A DNA stretch of 64,000 nucleotides from Bacteroidales bacterium. GTDB taxonomy: Bacteria > Bacteroidota > Bacteroidia > Bacteroidales > UBA932. The stretch is taken from positions 20,858-84,857 of the forward strand of contig JAFYYW010000023.1 of assembly GCA_017548985.1 (NCBI GenBank), in the 5' to 3' direction. The translations under genes and the position numbers were made by a program. The notes beneath the pieces are model-generated. The model did no database searches. It had not been told where the DNA came from and was given only the letters and a program-made list of their open reading frames with translations. Positions 31,895 through 40,817 of this stretch are shown here, one piece after another (positions within the stretch are counted from its first letter, which is position 1; each line of letters begins with the position of its first letter).

Positions 31895-31930
31895 TGTCAT
31901 GCTGAGGAGGTTCTCAACCTCCGAAGCATC
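31895..31930. repeat. Second repeat type with hairpin after folA
   Basis: TGTCATGCTGAGGAGG opens this element, which contains the perfect hairpin GGAGGTT-CTC-AACCTCC (31906-31922) and ends next to the folA stop codon at 31931. On the minus strand the hairpin comes just after folA; no T run follows it, so termination is uncertain. Confidence 0.65.
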
Positions 31931-32422
31931 TTATTTCCTTTTGTAAATCGTGAACTCGTAGCCGTAGCCGGTCTCAGGATCAACCGCGACGGGGGTTGTG
32001 GACTCGACTTCCCAGATATCGGGGTCTATCACAGGGAAGAAGGTGTCGGCGTCCTCGATCGTGGTGTGGACGTGGGTTATATAAAGCTTGTCCGCTGTCG
32101 GCAGGGCCTGGCGATAAGTCTCACCGCCGCCCATGACAAAGACTTTGTCTCCTTCCACCACGCTGTAAGCCTCCTCAAGGCTAGCCACTTCTTTGACTCC
32201 CTCTGGCTTGTCTGGCCAAGGAAAAATTGATATGACAACATTGTCTCGCTTCGGAAGTGGCTTGCCTCCAATGGATTGGAACGTCATCCACCCCATAATC
32301 ACAGGACATCCTGTCGTTGTCTGGCGGAAATACCTCATATCCTCCGCGATATGCCAAAGGAGGGCATTCGCTTTTCCGATGGCGCGGTTATCGGCTATCG
32401 CGACTATTATACATTTTTCCAT
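31931..32422 (-). CDS. folA: Dihydrofolate reductase
   Basis: The 163-residue protein reduces dihydrofolate to tetrahydrofolate. Motifs: IVAIADNRAIGKANALLWHIAEDMRYF (active-site Glu27), VIMGWMTFQSIGGKPLPKRDNVVIS, and FVMGGGETYRQALPTADKLYITHV. The usual G-R-K/H-T turn that contacts the NADPH 2'-phosphate reads G-W-M-T here (residues 44-47). It lies downstream of thyA on the same strand, a common pairing because ThyA produces dihydrofolate. A dispersed repeat fills the gap between them. Confidence 0.93.
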   Translation of the reverse strand: MEKCIIVAIADNRAIGKANALLWHIAEDMRYFRQTTTGCPVIMGWMTFQSIGGKPLPKRDNVVISIFPWPDKPEGVKEVASLEEAYSVVEGDKVFVMGGGETYRQALPTADKLYITHVHTTIEDADTFFPVIDPDIWEVESTTPVAVDPETGYGYEFTIYKRK

Positions 32423-32448
32423 ATTCTTTTCTCTTTGTTCGTTTTCAT

Positions 32449-32476
32449 TAGATTCTTCGCTTCGCTCAGAATGACA
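32449..32476 (+). repeat. Dispersed repeat between thyA and folA
   Basis: TAGATTCTTCGCTTCGCTCA followed by GAATGACA is identical to the copy at 31833-31860. It sits directly against the thyA stop codon (32478). Confidence 0.85.
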
Positions 32477-32477
32477 G

Positions 32478-33272
32478 TTAGACCGCCACGGGGGCTTTTA
32501 TGGCTGGCCAGGGATCATATCCCTCCAAAGTGAAATCCTCGTAGACAAAGTCATATATGCTCTTCACGTCCGGATTAAGCACCATCTTCGGCAAGGAACG
32601 AGGCTGTCTCGAGAGTTGCTCGCGGACCTGGTCAAAATGGTTGAGATAGATGTGGGTGTCTCCGGTCGTGTGGATGAACTCCCCTGGTTTAAGACCGCAA
32701 ACCTGGGCGATCATCATAGTCAGGAGGGCATAAGAAGCGATATTGAACGGAACTCCGAGGAAGGTGTCGGCGCTGCGCTGGTAGAGTTGGCAGGAAAGCT
32801 TTCCATCGGCGACATAAAACTGGAACAGACAATGGCACGGGGGAAGGGCCATCTTATCCACCTCTCCGGGATTCCATGCCGAGACAAGGATCCTGCGGGA
32901 GTCGGGATTGTTCTTTATCGTCTCGACCACTTGGGTCAACTGATCAATCGAACGACCATCAGGAGCGGGCCATGAACGCCACTGGTGGCCGTACACAGGC
33001 CCCAGATCCCCGTTCTCGTCAGCCCACTCATCCCATATCGAGACACCATGATCCTTCAGGTACTTGATGTTCGTGTCTCCGGAGATGAACCACAGGAGCT
33101 CATAGATTATTGACTTGAGGTGAACCTTCTTGGTGGTCAGGAGGGGGAAGCCTTCCGACAGGTCAAACCTCATCTGATGGCCGAAGACAGACTTCGTGCC
33201 GACTCCGGTGCGGTCATGCTTGACCACGCCTTCGTCCATAATCCTTCTCAACAAGTCCAGATATTGCCTCAT
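32478..33272 (-). CDS. thyA: Thymidylate synthase
   Basis: The 264-residue ThyA methylates dUMP using methylenetetrahydrofolate. The protein has [44 protein letters not shown], the active-site Cys in [35 protein letters not shown] (dUMP-binding Arg and Ser) and [17 protein letters not shown]. Length matches the short E. coli type exactly. It overlaps galM by 4 bases. Confidence 0.96.
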   Translation of the reverse strand: MRQYLDLLRRIMDEGVVKHDRTGVGTKSVFGHQMRFDLSEGFPLLTTKKVHLKSIIYELLWFISGDTNIKYLKDHGVSIWDEWADENGDLGPVYGHQWRSWPAPDGRSIDQLTQVVETIKNNPDSRRILVSAWNPGEVDKMALPPCHCLFQFYVADGKLSCQLYQRSADTFLGVPFNIASYALLTMMIAQVCGLKPGEFIHTTGDTHIYLNHFDQVREQLSRQPRSLPKMVLNPDVKSIYDFVYEDFTLEGYDPWPAIKAPVAV

Positions 33273-34318
33273 ACCACGGAGAATTGCCAGATTATCGCCT
33301 CTTCAAACGTGTCCTCGGGACGCAGGACCGTTGTGGGGTACTCTGGTTTGTTCGGAGAATCAGGACAGTGCTGGCACTCAATGGCGACACCCTCATAGTC
33401 GAAGTAGGAACGTCCGCACTTTCCGATAGGGCAGCCGGCGAGCCAGTTTCCGGTGTAAACCTGGACGGCGGGCTGGGTAGTCAGCACCTCCAGCATACGC
33501 CCGCTCTGGGGAGAATATAACTTGGCGGCGGACTGAATCTGTCCTGGCTCGTAACCATTTATCATCCAGCAGTTGTCATAACCCTTTCCATACTTGAGGG
33601 CGGGGAAATCCTCGTTTATCTCAGCTCCTATCTTCTTGAATTCCTGGAAATCCATGGGGGTCCCGGCCACGGGATCCGGCTCTCCGAGAGGAATCAGGGT
33701 ATCGTCTGTCGGAAGATATACGGAAGCGTTAAGTTTCAGCTCATGACCGAGTATATCCCCATTACCTTCACCGTTGAGGTTGAAATAGGCGTGGTTGGTA
33801 AGGTTTATCACGGTGGCCTTGTCAGACCTGGCGGTAAGATAGAGCTTGAGGGCGTTGTCATCACCCCACTCGTAACGGGCGACAACCTTCACGTTGCCCG
33901 GATATCCCGCCTCGCCGTCCTCGGCGAAATACATGAATTCGACCGCATCCTCGGCTATCCTGCTGTCCCACACTTGGTTCTGAAAACCCTGGGGACCTCC
34001 GTGAAGGTGGTTGGGGCCGTTGTTTATCGGCAGGGTGTATTTAACGCCATCAAGGGTGAACTTCCCTTTGGCGATCCTGTTGGCATACCTTCCGGGGCAT
34101 TTTCCGGCGCATGGGCCGTCAGCGAAATAGCTCGCGGCCTCAGGATAACCCAAGACCACATCAGCAAGCTTTCCGTCCTTGTCCGGAACAGCAATGGAGA
34201 CGATTCCGGCTCCGACACTGGAGAGCCTGACGAACGCGCCGCTCCCGTTCTGGATAGTGTAAAGGATAATCTCTTTTCCGTCAGGGCCTTTGCCCCAAAT
34301 TTCCTTTGTGATCTTCAT
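33269..34318 (-). CDS. galM: Aldose 1-epimerase (galactose mutarotase)
   Basis: The 349-residue protein has the GalM pattern: [39 protein letters not shown], the catalytic His in [11 protein letters not shown], and the catalytic Glu in [19 protein letters not shown]. No signal peptide is seen, so it works in the cytoplasm, interconverting anomers of galactose or glucose for GalK (encoded at 40818-41969). It is 12 bases downstream of the thioredoxin-like lipoprotein gene and coupled to thyA by overlap. Confidence 0.93.
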   Translation of the reverse strand: MKITKEIWGKGPDGKEIILYTIQNGSGAFVRLSSVGAGIVSIAVPDKDGKLADVVLGYPEAASYFADGPCAGKCPGRYANRIAKGKFTLDGVKYTLPINNGPNHLHGGPQGFQNQVWDSRIAEDAVEFMYFAEDGEAGYPGNVKVVARYEWGDDNALKLYLTARSDKATVINLTNHAYFNLNGEGNGDILGHELKLNASVYLPTDDTLIPLGEPDPVAGTPMDFQEFKKIGAEINEDFPALKYGKGYDNCWMINGYEPGQIQSAAKLYSPQSGRMLEVLTTQPAVQVYTGNWLAGCPIGKCGRSYFDYEGVAIECQHCPDSPNKPEYPTTVLRPEDTFEEAIIWQFSVV

Positions 34319-34329
34319 ATCGTTAGTGT

Positions 34330-35283
34330 TTAAATATTCTCAAGATAAGGAAGGACCTTCTCAATCGGAGCGTCTTTCAATATCACCTTCTTGTCTTTGT
34401 CCAGAAGATACAAAGAAGGGATAGCCCGGACGTTGTAAGTCAGGTCTTTCCGGATGATATAGTCCTGGTCGTAACCATTTGTCCACGCCTTTGGATATTC
34501 AGAAGCCAACCCCTTCCATTTGTCTACCTCAAGGTCGATGTACAAGTTGACCACCGCGATCTTACCGGTGGTTATCGCGTTATTGAAACGGTCATTCCCC
34601 GTGAGGGTGGAAATCACTTCCTCGCAGTTGGGACAGCCCGGATTGGTGAAAAGCAGCAAGACATAATCGGCCTTTATCCCGTAAAGGGTCCGGACACGTC
34701 CGTCAAGACCTGTGAACCTTATGTCGGCGGCATTGGTGCCGACTTGGTTCAAAGAGCACATAAGCGCGTCCCTTGAATATGCGGGTCTCATCTCTTCCGG
34801 GGTCAAGTCCGAACCGGCCAGGCCTTTGATATATGGCAAGTACAAATCCTCGTCACGGACCGGAGAGTTCGGATCATAGAGATATTTCTCAACCATCCTC
34901 ATAAAATAACCATACACGTTAGAAGATGGGTTCTTTGTCTGGAAATCGTTGATTTTCTGGAAGAAACCGTCCATGGCCTTGATCGCGGTGGGACGCTCGC
35001 AAACGGTCTCCAGTATTGTCACGAACCTGCCGACGGCGGATTCCACATCATCCGCCGGCACACCGTTGACCAAAGATGAGTCACAAGGATAAACACCCGA
35101 GAGGAACGCGTCCCAGAAATGGGTAGCTACGTATCCCGCGATTTCCTGCGGATCAGTCACGACAGATGGCACCTGTGGGGGCGGCGGGAAACTCCGGCGT
35201 GCCGGGCTCTTGACCTTTCCGCCGCAAGAGGCGAGAAGGATAACCGCTGCCAGAATCATGGAAAACTGTCGAAAAACCCGCAT
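34330..35283 (-). CDS. Thioredoxin-like lipoprotein (DUF5106 type)
   Basis: The 317-residue protein has a lipoprotein signal (MRVFRQFSMILAAVILLASC, Cys20). Residues 40-180 are a helical domain (ATHFWDAFLSGVYPCDSSLVNG; FFQKINDFQTKNPSSNVYGYFMRMVEKYLYDPNSP), like DUF5106. Residues 190-317 are a thioredoxin fold with the redox pair CPNC in LLLFTNPGCPNCEEVISTL, and the cis-Pro region VRAIPSLYLLDKDKKVILKD. Family members are periplasmic thiol-disulfide proteins of unknown partner in Bacteroidota. A TAAATTTG -7 box lies on its strand at 35311-35304. Confidence 0.82.
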   Translation of the reverse strand: MRVFRQFSMILAAVILLASCGGKVKSPARRSFPPPPQVPSVVTDPQEIAGYVATHFWDAFLSGVYPCDSSLVNGVPADDVESAVGRFVTILETVCERPTAIKAMDGFFQKINDFQTKNPSSNVYGYFMRMVEKYLYDPNSPVRDEDLYLPYIKGLAGSDLTPEEMRPAYSRDALMCSLNQVGTNAADIRFTGLDGRVRTLYGIKADYVLLLFTNPGCPNCEEVISTLTGNDRFNNAITTGKIAVVNLYIDLEVDKWKGLASEYPKAWTNGYDQDYIIRKDLTYNVRAIPSLYLLDKDKKVILKDAPIEKVLPYLENI

Positions 35284-35303
35284 ATAGAAAACAGTTATTC
35301 TTA

Positions 35304-35341
35304 CAAATTTACTTAAAACTTATCAGATTTCTTTATCTTCG
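35304..35341. promoter_or_regulatory. Divergent -7 boxes between the thioredoxin-like and large barrel genes
   Basis: TAAATTTG on the minus strand (35311-35304) is 20 bases before the lipoprotein start. TATCTTCG on the plus strand (35334-35341) is 8 bases before the ATG at 35350. Matches to TAnnTTTG are full and seven of eight. No clear -33 boxes. Confidence 0.5.
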
Positions 35342-35349
35342 TCCCACAA

Positions 35350-38300
35350 ATGAAACGATTGGCGCTTATCTTACTGCTCGCCCTCTCATGCGGCGCGCTA
35401 AAGGCACAGTTCTCTCTTACCGGAGAGGATCCGGGAAGTGTGAAGTGGATGAGAATGGACACCCCTGGATTCAGGATCATATATCCTGAGGGGGATGACT
35501 CACTTGCGGTGGTGTACGGTTCGTGGCTTGAAAAAGCCCGGACCGCTGTGGGGTGGTCATCCGGAATGAGCATCGGAGAGTATCACTCCGGCCGGTTGCC
35601 TGTCGTTTTGCATGGTTTCAACCATGTCGCCAACGCTTCCGTCGCATGGGCGCCAAAGAGGATGGATATCTACACTGTCCTGGATCCATATTCACCGACA
35701 CCTATTCCCTGGGAGAAACTTCTCGCGATTCACGAGGGACGGCACGCTTCCCAGATGCAGGCCGGGGCAGGCGGTGGGTTCAAGGTGTTCAACTATCTTG
35801 TCGGAGAGTTGGTGGCTGGGGCCGTGGCGGGTATATACCCGGGGCCGACCCTGTTGGAAGGAGATGCTGTCACGACGGAAACAGCTATGACTCAGTCCGG
35901 TAGGGGGCGTCAAGCCTCTTTCCTGGAATATATGGTCCCGGCTTTAGATTGCGGGGACTACCGGGATTACTGGAGATGGTCCCTGGGGTCCGACAGATAC
36001 TACACACCTGATCATTATCGGGCCGGATACTTGCTTGTCTCGGGAATGAGAGTCTTCTTTGACGATCCGCTTTTCACCCAGGAATATTTCTCAAGAGTAA
36101 GAAAAATGGGGCTGTTCGTCCTGAACAAGACGGCGAAGGCCACCAGCGGGATGAACCTGACAACGTCATTCAACACCATTCTGTCCTCTTACCACGATAT
36201 CTGGAATTCCGAGGCGAAGGCAAGGGGGCCATTCATGGGAGCCTCGCAAGTGTCCGCGACCCCTTGGAGGCACACCGTATATTCCGGAACGGTGATTGAC
36301 AAGGATGGCATCCTTTGGTCCAGGAAAGGAGGACTTACGGTAGCGAACAGCCTTGTGAGGTCCACTTCGTCTGGAGAAGAGACAAGGGTCTGTTCTTTCG
36401 CTTCCTACACCAGCCCATTAGCTTATGACATGGCCGGAGACAGGGTCTGGTGGTCCGAGAGCGTACCCCACTTGAGATGGTCCTTGGGAGGAACCTCCAG
36501 GATCCGCTTCGTGGACACATCAGCCCCCGCGAAGGTTCATGACCTGACTGTTTCCGGAAGATATTTCAATCCAGCCCCGTCACCCGACGGAAGGCGGGTC
36601 GCCGCGACAGAGTATCCATATAAAGGCGGTTCCAGAATCGTGGTGCTGAACTCCTCTGACGGAGCCGTTGAGAGGATTATAGAAGCGCCTGATTCGTTGC
36701 AATTTACGGAAGCGGCATGGGTAGATGGCAAATTGTTTGCGGCCGGTCTTTCGGATCACGGTATGGGAATATATGCCCTTGATCCGGTAAGGACTGTTTT
36801 AGCCCCTCAACCGGTTGAGTTAGCGACTCTCCGTCCCTACATGGGCGGGGATCTTGCCAACGGACCTGCCTTGACCTTTATCTGTGACCGGACAGGAACA
36901 CGCGAGATGTACTTATATGAGCTCGGTTCCGGCTCCTTGAGCCAGGTCACATCCTCCCGTTATGGGGTGTCCTCCCCTGTATTCAACAACGCGGCCGACA
37001 CGTTGTTCTATTCCTCGCTGGCTCCAGCTGACAAGCCGGAATCTTATAAGCAGGGATGGATGATTTACGCCACGCCGGTTAAAGACTTGACTTTGAGGCG
37101 TGTATCATTCGACGATATTCACAGGTATCCTGTCGCCGACGCTCTTTCCGCCCAGGAAAAAAACCTTGCCGGAGATGACTGGGGTTCCATCTCGGAATAT
37201 TCAGAAACAGAGTTCTCTGAGCCAAGGCCTCATTTGAAGCTTTCTCCGGCGATCCATTCCTGGGCTCCGGTGTATTTCAACTATGATAACGTGGAAAGCA
37301 CCAGCCTGGACGAGTATTACAAAACCTCTTCTCCCGGTGCGACCGCGATTTTCCAGAATCTGGTTGGGGACGGCGCCGGTTTCGTGGGCTACAGCATCCA
37401 CCCGGATCCTGACCTGGATGGAATCTGGAGGCATTCCGGGCACATCAAATACACCTATAACGGCCTGTTCCCTGTAATAGAGTTGTCCGCCGATTTCGGA
37501 GACAGGGCCGCGAAAGATTACCAGAGGGTCCAGCAGATTAAGGCGGAAGATAACGCCGTGGCCATATTCACGGCCGGAAAGAGGGTCGCGACAAGGCCAT
37601 ACCTGGATAGCTCCCTGAAGTTGTATATTCCTTTCAATTTCGGCTCCGGAGGCATCTCAAGAGGGCTTGTGCCGCAGGTTAAATGGCGATTCACCAATGA
37701 CCGGATCAATGACAAGATCAGCTTCCGGGTAGAAGATGAGGTCGACGGGGAAAAAAGAGTCAAGGAAGTCTCGACTCTTTACCAGGACAATATTTCATAC
37801 GTGTCCACTTTGGACTTTTCCCTCAGGGGTTATGTCATGAGGTCAAAGGCTCCTTCGCAAGTATACCCTTCCCTGGGAATCGGAGGAGAGATCGGACTCA
37901 GGACCCGGCCAGGACATTCCCTGTATTACGGCAACACCGCATATCTCTACACCTACGGTTATCTTCCGGGAATACTGCAGGATCAGGGAATCCGGCTCTC
38001 AGCCACCTTCGGCGCGAAGGTCGGCGGCGGGGAAGTTAGTTTCCCTGACAGCCCCGTGAATTTCGTCCCGAGGGGTTTCGCGGACAGCAATATCAGGTCT
38101 GTAATCAATGCTTGTTCCCCGTTCAGATACAAACTGACCTTTGATTACGCCATCAAGTTCCTCAACCTGGACTGGTCCGGACTCAGCCCGATAGCCTACC
38201 TCAAGAATTTCACACTCACGCCTTTCGCCGATTATTCTTATCAGAAATTCGACGTCTCGGAGAAGTATCTCATAAACAAAGCCAAGGTCCAATCCGAGAA

Positions 38301-38475
38301 TTTGATCAGTGTCGGCGCTGACCTTGCCCTCAATCTCGGCAACTTCTTATGGCTGCCTTACGACACCCAGGTCGGTGTCCGTTACGCGAGGAATTTCTGG
38401 AAAGAGATCGGGAAATTCAAGACCGAAGGACTCATGAAAGATTACTTCGGGGCGATATTCAGTGTTTCGTTGTGA
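35350..38475 (+). CDS. Large secreted protein: HExxH zincin-like domain, propeller-like middle, C-terminal outer-membrane barrel
   Basis: The 1041-residue protein has a signal peptide (MKRLALILLLALSCGALKAQ). Residues 30-270 resemble a metallopeptidase: FRIIYPEGDDSLA, then LLAIHEGRHASQMQ with HEGRH at 128-132, and GPTLLEGDAVTTETAM, where Glu170 may be the third zinc ligand. Residues 280-640 contain repeated blade-like segments (YFNPAPSPDGRRVAATEYPYKGGSRIVVLNSSDG; FICDRTGTREMYLYELGSGSLSQVTSSRYGVSSP), as in TolB-type propellers. From about 700 to the end are amphipathic strands rich in Tyr and Gly, ending ...FGAIFSVSL, consistent with an outer-membrane barrel. No named family is certain. Proteolytic activity is inferred from HExxH alone. 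Confidence 0.6.
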   Translation: MKRLALILLLALSCGALKAQFSLTGEDPGSVKWMRMDTPGFRIIYPEGDDSLAVVYGSWLEKARTAVGWSSGMSIGEYHSGRLPVVLHGFNHVANASVAWAPKRMDIYTVLDPYSPTPIPWEKLLAIHEGRHASQMQAGAGGGFKVFNYLVGELVAGAVAGIYPGPTLLEGDAVTTETAMTQSGRGRQASFLEYMVPALDCGDYRDYWRWSLGSDRYYTPDHYRAGYLLVSGMRVFFDDPLFTQEYFSRVRKMGLFVLNKTAKATSGMNLTTSFNTILSSYHDIWNSEAKARGPFMGASQVSATPWRHTVYSGTVIDKDGILWSRKGGLTVANSLVRSTSSGEETRVCSFASYTSPLAYDMAGDRVWWSESVPHLRWSLGGTSRIRFVDTSAPAKVHDLTVSGRYFNPAPSPDGRRVAATEYPYKGGSRIVVLNSSDGAVERIIEAPDSLQFTEAAWVDGKLFAAGLSDHGMGIYALDPVRTVLAPQPVELATLRPYMGGDLANGPALTFICDRTGTREMYLYELGSGSLSQVTSSRYGVSSPVFNNAADTLFYSSLAPADKPESYKQGWMIYATPVKDLTLRRVSFDDIHRYPVADALSAQEKNLAGDDWGSISEYSETEFSEPRPHLKLSPAIHSWAPVYFNYDNVESTSLDEYYKTSSPGATAIFQNLVGDGAGFVGYSIHPDPDLDGIWRHSGHIKYTYNGLFPVIELSADFGDRAAKDYQRVQQIKAEDNAVAIFTAGKRVATRPYLDSSLKLYIPFNFGSGGISRGLVPQVKWRFTNDRINDKISFRVEDEVDGEKRVKEVSTLYQDNISYVSTLDFSLRGYVMRSKAPSQVYPSLGIGGEIGLRTRPGHSLYYGNTAYLYTYGYLPGILQDQGIRLSATFGAKVGGGEVSFPDSPVNFVPRGFADSNIRSVINACSPFRYKLTFDYAIKFLNLDWSGLSPIAYLKNFTLTPFADYSYQKFDVSEKYLINKAKVQSENLISVGADLALNLGNFLWLPYDTQVGVRYARNFWKEIGKFKTEGLMKDYFGAIFSVSL

Positions 38476-38483
38476 TTTTTTCT

Positions 38484-38491
38484 TATATTTG
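38484..38491 (+). promoter_or_regulatory. -7 box upstream of the YeiH-like exporter gene
   Basis: TATATTTG is a full match to TAnnTTTG, 35 bases before the ATG at 38527 and 8 bases after the preceding stop codon. No good -33 element at 19-21 bases. Confidence 0.55.
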
Positions 38492-38526
38492 TGAATTAGT
38501 AGAACATTTTACTAATTTGTCAATAT

Positions 38527-39879
38527 ATGGAAAAAAGCAAGACCGTCCCCGCCTTCTGGGGAAAAGAGGACTGGCAAGCCGTATGGATCGGCTTCATCGT
38601 GATCCTAATCGCCTGTGTCGCAGTCCTTACCAAAGCCTTTGATTTCTCTGCTGTCAAGTTTTCCACGTGGGCCGTTGGCGAGGCCGCCGCGACAAAGGCG
38701 GTTCCTCTCGCCCAGCAACTTGGCGCATGGGTTTTCTGGCGCAAGCTGATCGTCACGGTTGTTGTGCTCTGCGCTCTTTTCACCCTTGGGGTCAAACTCC
38801 AGGGTGGGAGTGTCAAGAAGTACATCCCGGCTTTCCTCTGCCTGTTCGTGATAGCCCTTGTCGTCCGTTTCATCAGCGCCGAGTTCACCCTCAACCGCTA
38901 TCTGGAATGGGCTTTCTGGGCTCTTCTCATCGGTCTGTTGATATCCAACACCGTAGGGGTTCCCGATTGGCTCAAGCCGGCGATCAAGACCGAGTTTTAC
39001 ATCAAGACCGGTCTCGTCATCATGGGTTTCTCAGTTCTCTTCTCCAACATCGCGAAGTTCGGGCTCTACGGACTCGGTATCGCGTGGATCGTCACTCCGA
39101 TTGTCATCATATTCATGTGGTGGCTCGGCACAAAGATTCTGAAGATTGATAACAAGCCTCTGGTAATAACCTTGGCCTCAGCGACTTCCGTCTGCGGTAC
39201 CTCTGCAGCTATCGCTACTGGCGCCGCATCTGGAGCCAAGAAGGACGACCTCTCGATCGCTATCTCGATATCTATCATCTTCACGATTTTGATGATGGTT
39301 TTCGAGCCGATGATCATAAAGGCAGTGGGAATGAACCAGCTTATGGGAGGTGCCTTGATCGGAGGAACCGTAGATTCCACCGGTGCCGTGGTTCTCGCCG
39401 GTAGCGCTCTTGGCCCCGAGGCTGAGCAGGTGGCGTCTCTTGTCAAGATGATCCAGAATATCCTTATCGGATTCATCGCCTTCGCGGTGGCTATCTTCTT
39501 CGCGACGAGGGTTGACAAGACCTCTGAGAAGAAGGTCGGCGCCGGTGAGATCTGGACCCGCTTCCCTAAATTCATAATCGGTTTCTTCGTCGCCTCGCTG
39601 ATCGCCTCGTTTGTCATCCAGCCTATCTTCGGCGGCTCTGCGGTCAAGGAGATCAACGGTGTGCTCGACCAGTACAAGAACTGGGCTTTCGTTCTCGCCT
39701 TCACAAGCATCGGACTCGACACCAATTTCAAGGAGTTGGCAAAGCAGATGCATGGCGGGAAGGTGCTCTGGCTCTACATTGTCGGCCAGGTGTTCAACAT
39801 CGCCCTCACCTTGTTCGCCGTCTGGTTCCTGCTCTCCGGAGTGGTCTTTGACGTTCCCGTCCTCGACCTCTTCAAGTAG
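38527..39879 (+). CDS. YeiH/UPF0324 family putative sulfate exporter
   Basis: The 450-residue protein has about 11 membrane helices with the UPF0324 (TIGR00698) pattern: LEWAFWALLIGLLISNTVGVPDWLKPAIKTEFYIKTGLVIMGFSVLFSNI, then ASATSVCGTSAAIATGAASGAKKDDLSIAISISIIFTILMMVFEP and GGTVDSTGAVVLAGSALG. The internal inverted repeat is visible. Family members are predicted anion (sulfate or related) exporters; the substrate is not established for most. The N-terminal 100 residues are longer than in E. coli YeiH, with an extra hydrophobic pair. The next gene's GTG start shares the last base of its stop codon. Confidence 0.85.
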   Translation: MEKSKTVPAFWGKEDWQAVWIGFIVILIACVAVLTKAFDFSAVKFSTWAVGEAAATKAVPLAQQLGAWVFWRKLIVTVVVLCALFTLGVKLQGGSVKKYIPAFLCLFVIALVVRFISAEFTLNRYLEWAFWALLIGLLISNTVGVPDWLKPAIKTEFYIKTGLVIMGFSVLFSNIAKFGLYGLGIAWIVTPIVIIFMWWLGTKILKIDNKPLVITLASATSVCGTSAAIATGAASGAKKDDLSIAISISIIFTILMMVFEPMIIKAVGMNQLMGGALIGGTVDSTGAVVLAGSALGPEAEQVASLVKMIQNILIGFIAFAVAIFFATRVDKTSEKKVGAGEIWTRFPKFIIGFFVASLIASFVIQPIFGGSAVKEINGVLDQYKNWAFVLAFTSIGLDTNFKELAKQMHGGKVLWLYIVGQVFNIALTLFAVWFLLSGVVFDVPVLDLFK

Positions 39880-40160
39880 TGGCTCTAAAGAAAGAGAAGA
39901 TATTCAAAGTGGTCACGATCCTCGTGGTGGTGACCATTTTGATTTGTGCCGGTTGGATTATGGGGCGGCACCTCGGACTGGTGCCTGAATATGATTTCGG
40001 GGCCGGGGCATATTACTATGCCGACATCCCGGGGTTTGAGAATATCCTGAAAGACGAGGGATATCACACGAAGGTACCATACTGGGTGCATGTGGTTCTC
40101 TTTCTTTGCTGGGGATGGCTGATGTACCGTCTTTGGGTCTGGATTGATAAACGGAAATAA
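39879..40160 (+). CDS. Small two-helix membrane protein of unknown function
   Basis: The 93-residue protein begins at GTG 39879, overlapping the YeiH-like stop codon by one base. It has helices at 8-28 (IFKVVTILVVVTILICAGWIMG) and 68-86 (VPYWVHVVLFLCWGWLMYRLWVWI), with a polar linker (YDFGAGAYYYADIPGFENILKDEGYHTK). I do not recognise the family. Tight coupling suggests it helps the exporter. Confidence 0.6.
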   Translation: MALKKEKIFKVVTILVVVTILICAGWIMGRHLGLVPEYDFGAGAYYYADIPGFENILKDEGYHTKVPYWVHVVLFLCWGWLMYRLWVWIDKRK

Positions 40161-40811
40161 ATGATCACCAAATTATTAGCCACTTGTTCCTCTTGTGGGG
40201 AAAAACACGAGGTCCCTTACTATAGCGGAATCAACACCGCGGAGGAACCCGAATTGAAAGCCGGGGTCAAAGACGGCTCCATATTCCTGTGGGAATGTCC
40301 CCATTGCGGAAAGACCAACCTCGCTTCCGGACAGACCATTTACCATGATCCGGAGGAAAGGCTGATGGTCTGGCTCCTTCCTCCGGGAATCGTGGGTGAA
40401 GACAAGGTGAAAATCATTGAGGACAGCTTGACAAAGGCATCGGAATCCCTTGAGGGCTATTCTTTCAGGAGGGTGGATGATGTCGGCTCCCTGATCGAGA
40501 AAGTCAACATATTCGACGCGGGACTTGACGACATGGCCATCGAGATGTGCAAGTATGTCACCAAGATGGAGCTTGCGGGGAAGGGTGGCGACAAGGCCGC
40601 GTCGGACGCTCCTTTCAAGTTTTTCCGCATTGACGGACCGGACAACGAGCTGTCTTTCACTTACCCGTACAACGGACAGATGCAGGTGGTTCAGATAGGG
40701 TTCAACGTTTACGAAGATTGCGCCGGAATAATCCGACGCAACCCTTATCTGAAACCATCTGTAGGATTCCCCCGGATTGACCAGGGGTGGATCGCCAGGT
40801 TCTTCCGTTGA
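40161..40811 (+). CDS. CpXC domain protein
   Basis: The 216-residue soluble protein has an N-terminal zinc-ribbon-like CpXC domain (PF14353): LLATCSSCGEKHEVPYYSGINTAEEPELKAGVKDGSIFLWECPHCGKTNLASG, with Cys pairs near residues 9-12 and 46-49, followed by YHDPEERLMVWLLPPG. The rest is alpha/beta with no recognised motif. Its ATG immediately follows the preceding stop codon, so the three genes from 38527 form one operon. Function unknown. Confidence 0.75.
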   Translation: MITKLLATCSSCGEKHEVPYYSGINTAEEPELKAGVKDGSIFLWECPHCGKTNLASGQTIYHDPEERLMVWLLPPGIVGEDKVKIIEDSLTKASESLEGYSFRRVDDVGSLIEKVNIFDAGLDDMAIEMCKYVTKMELAGKGGDKAASDAPFKFFRIDGPDNELSFTYPYNGQMQVVQIGFNVYEDCAGIIRRNPYLKPSVGFPRIDQGWIARFFR

Positions 40812-40817
40812 AAAACC

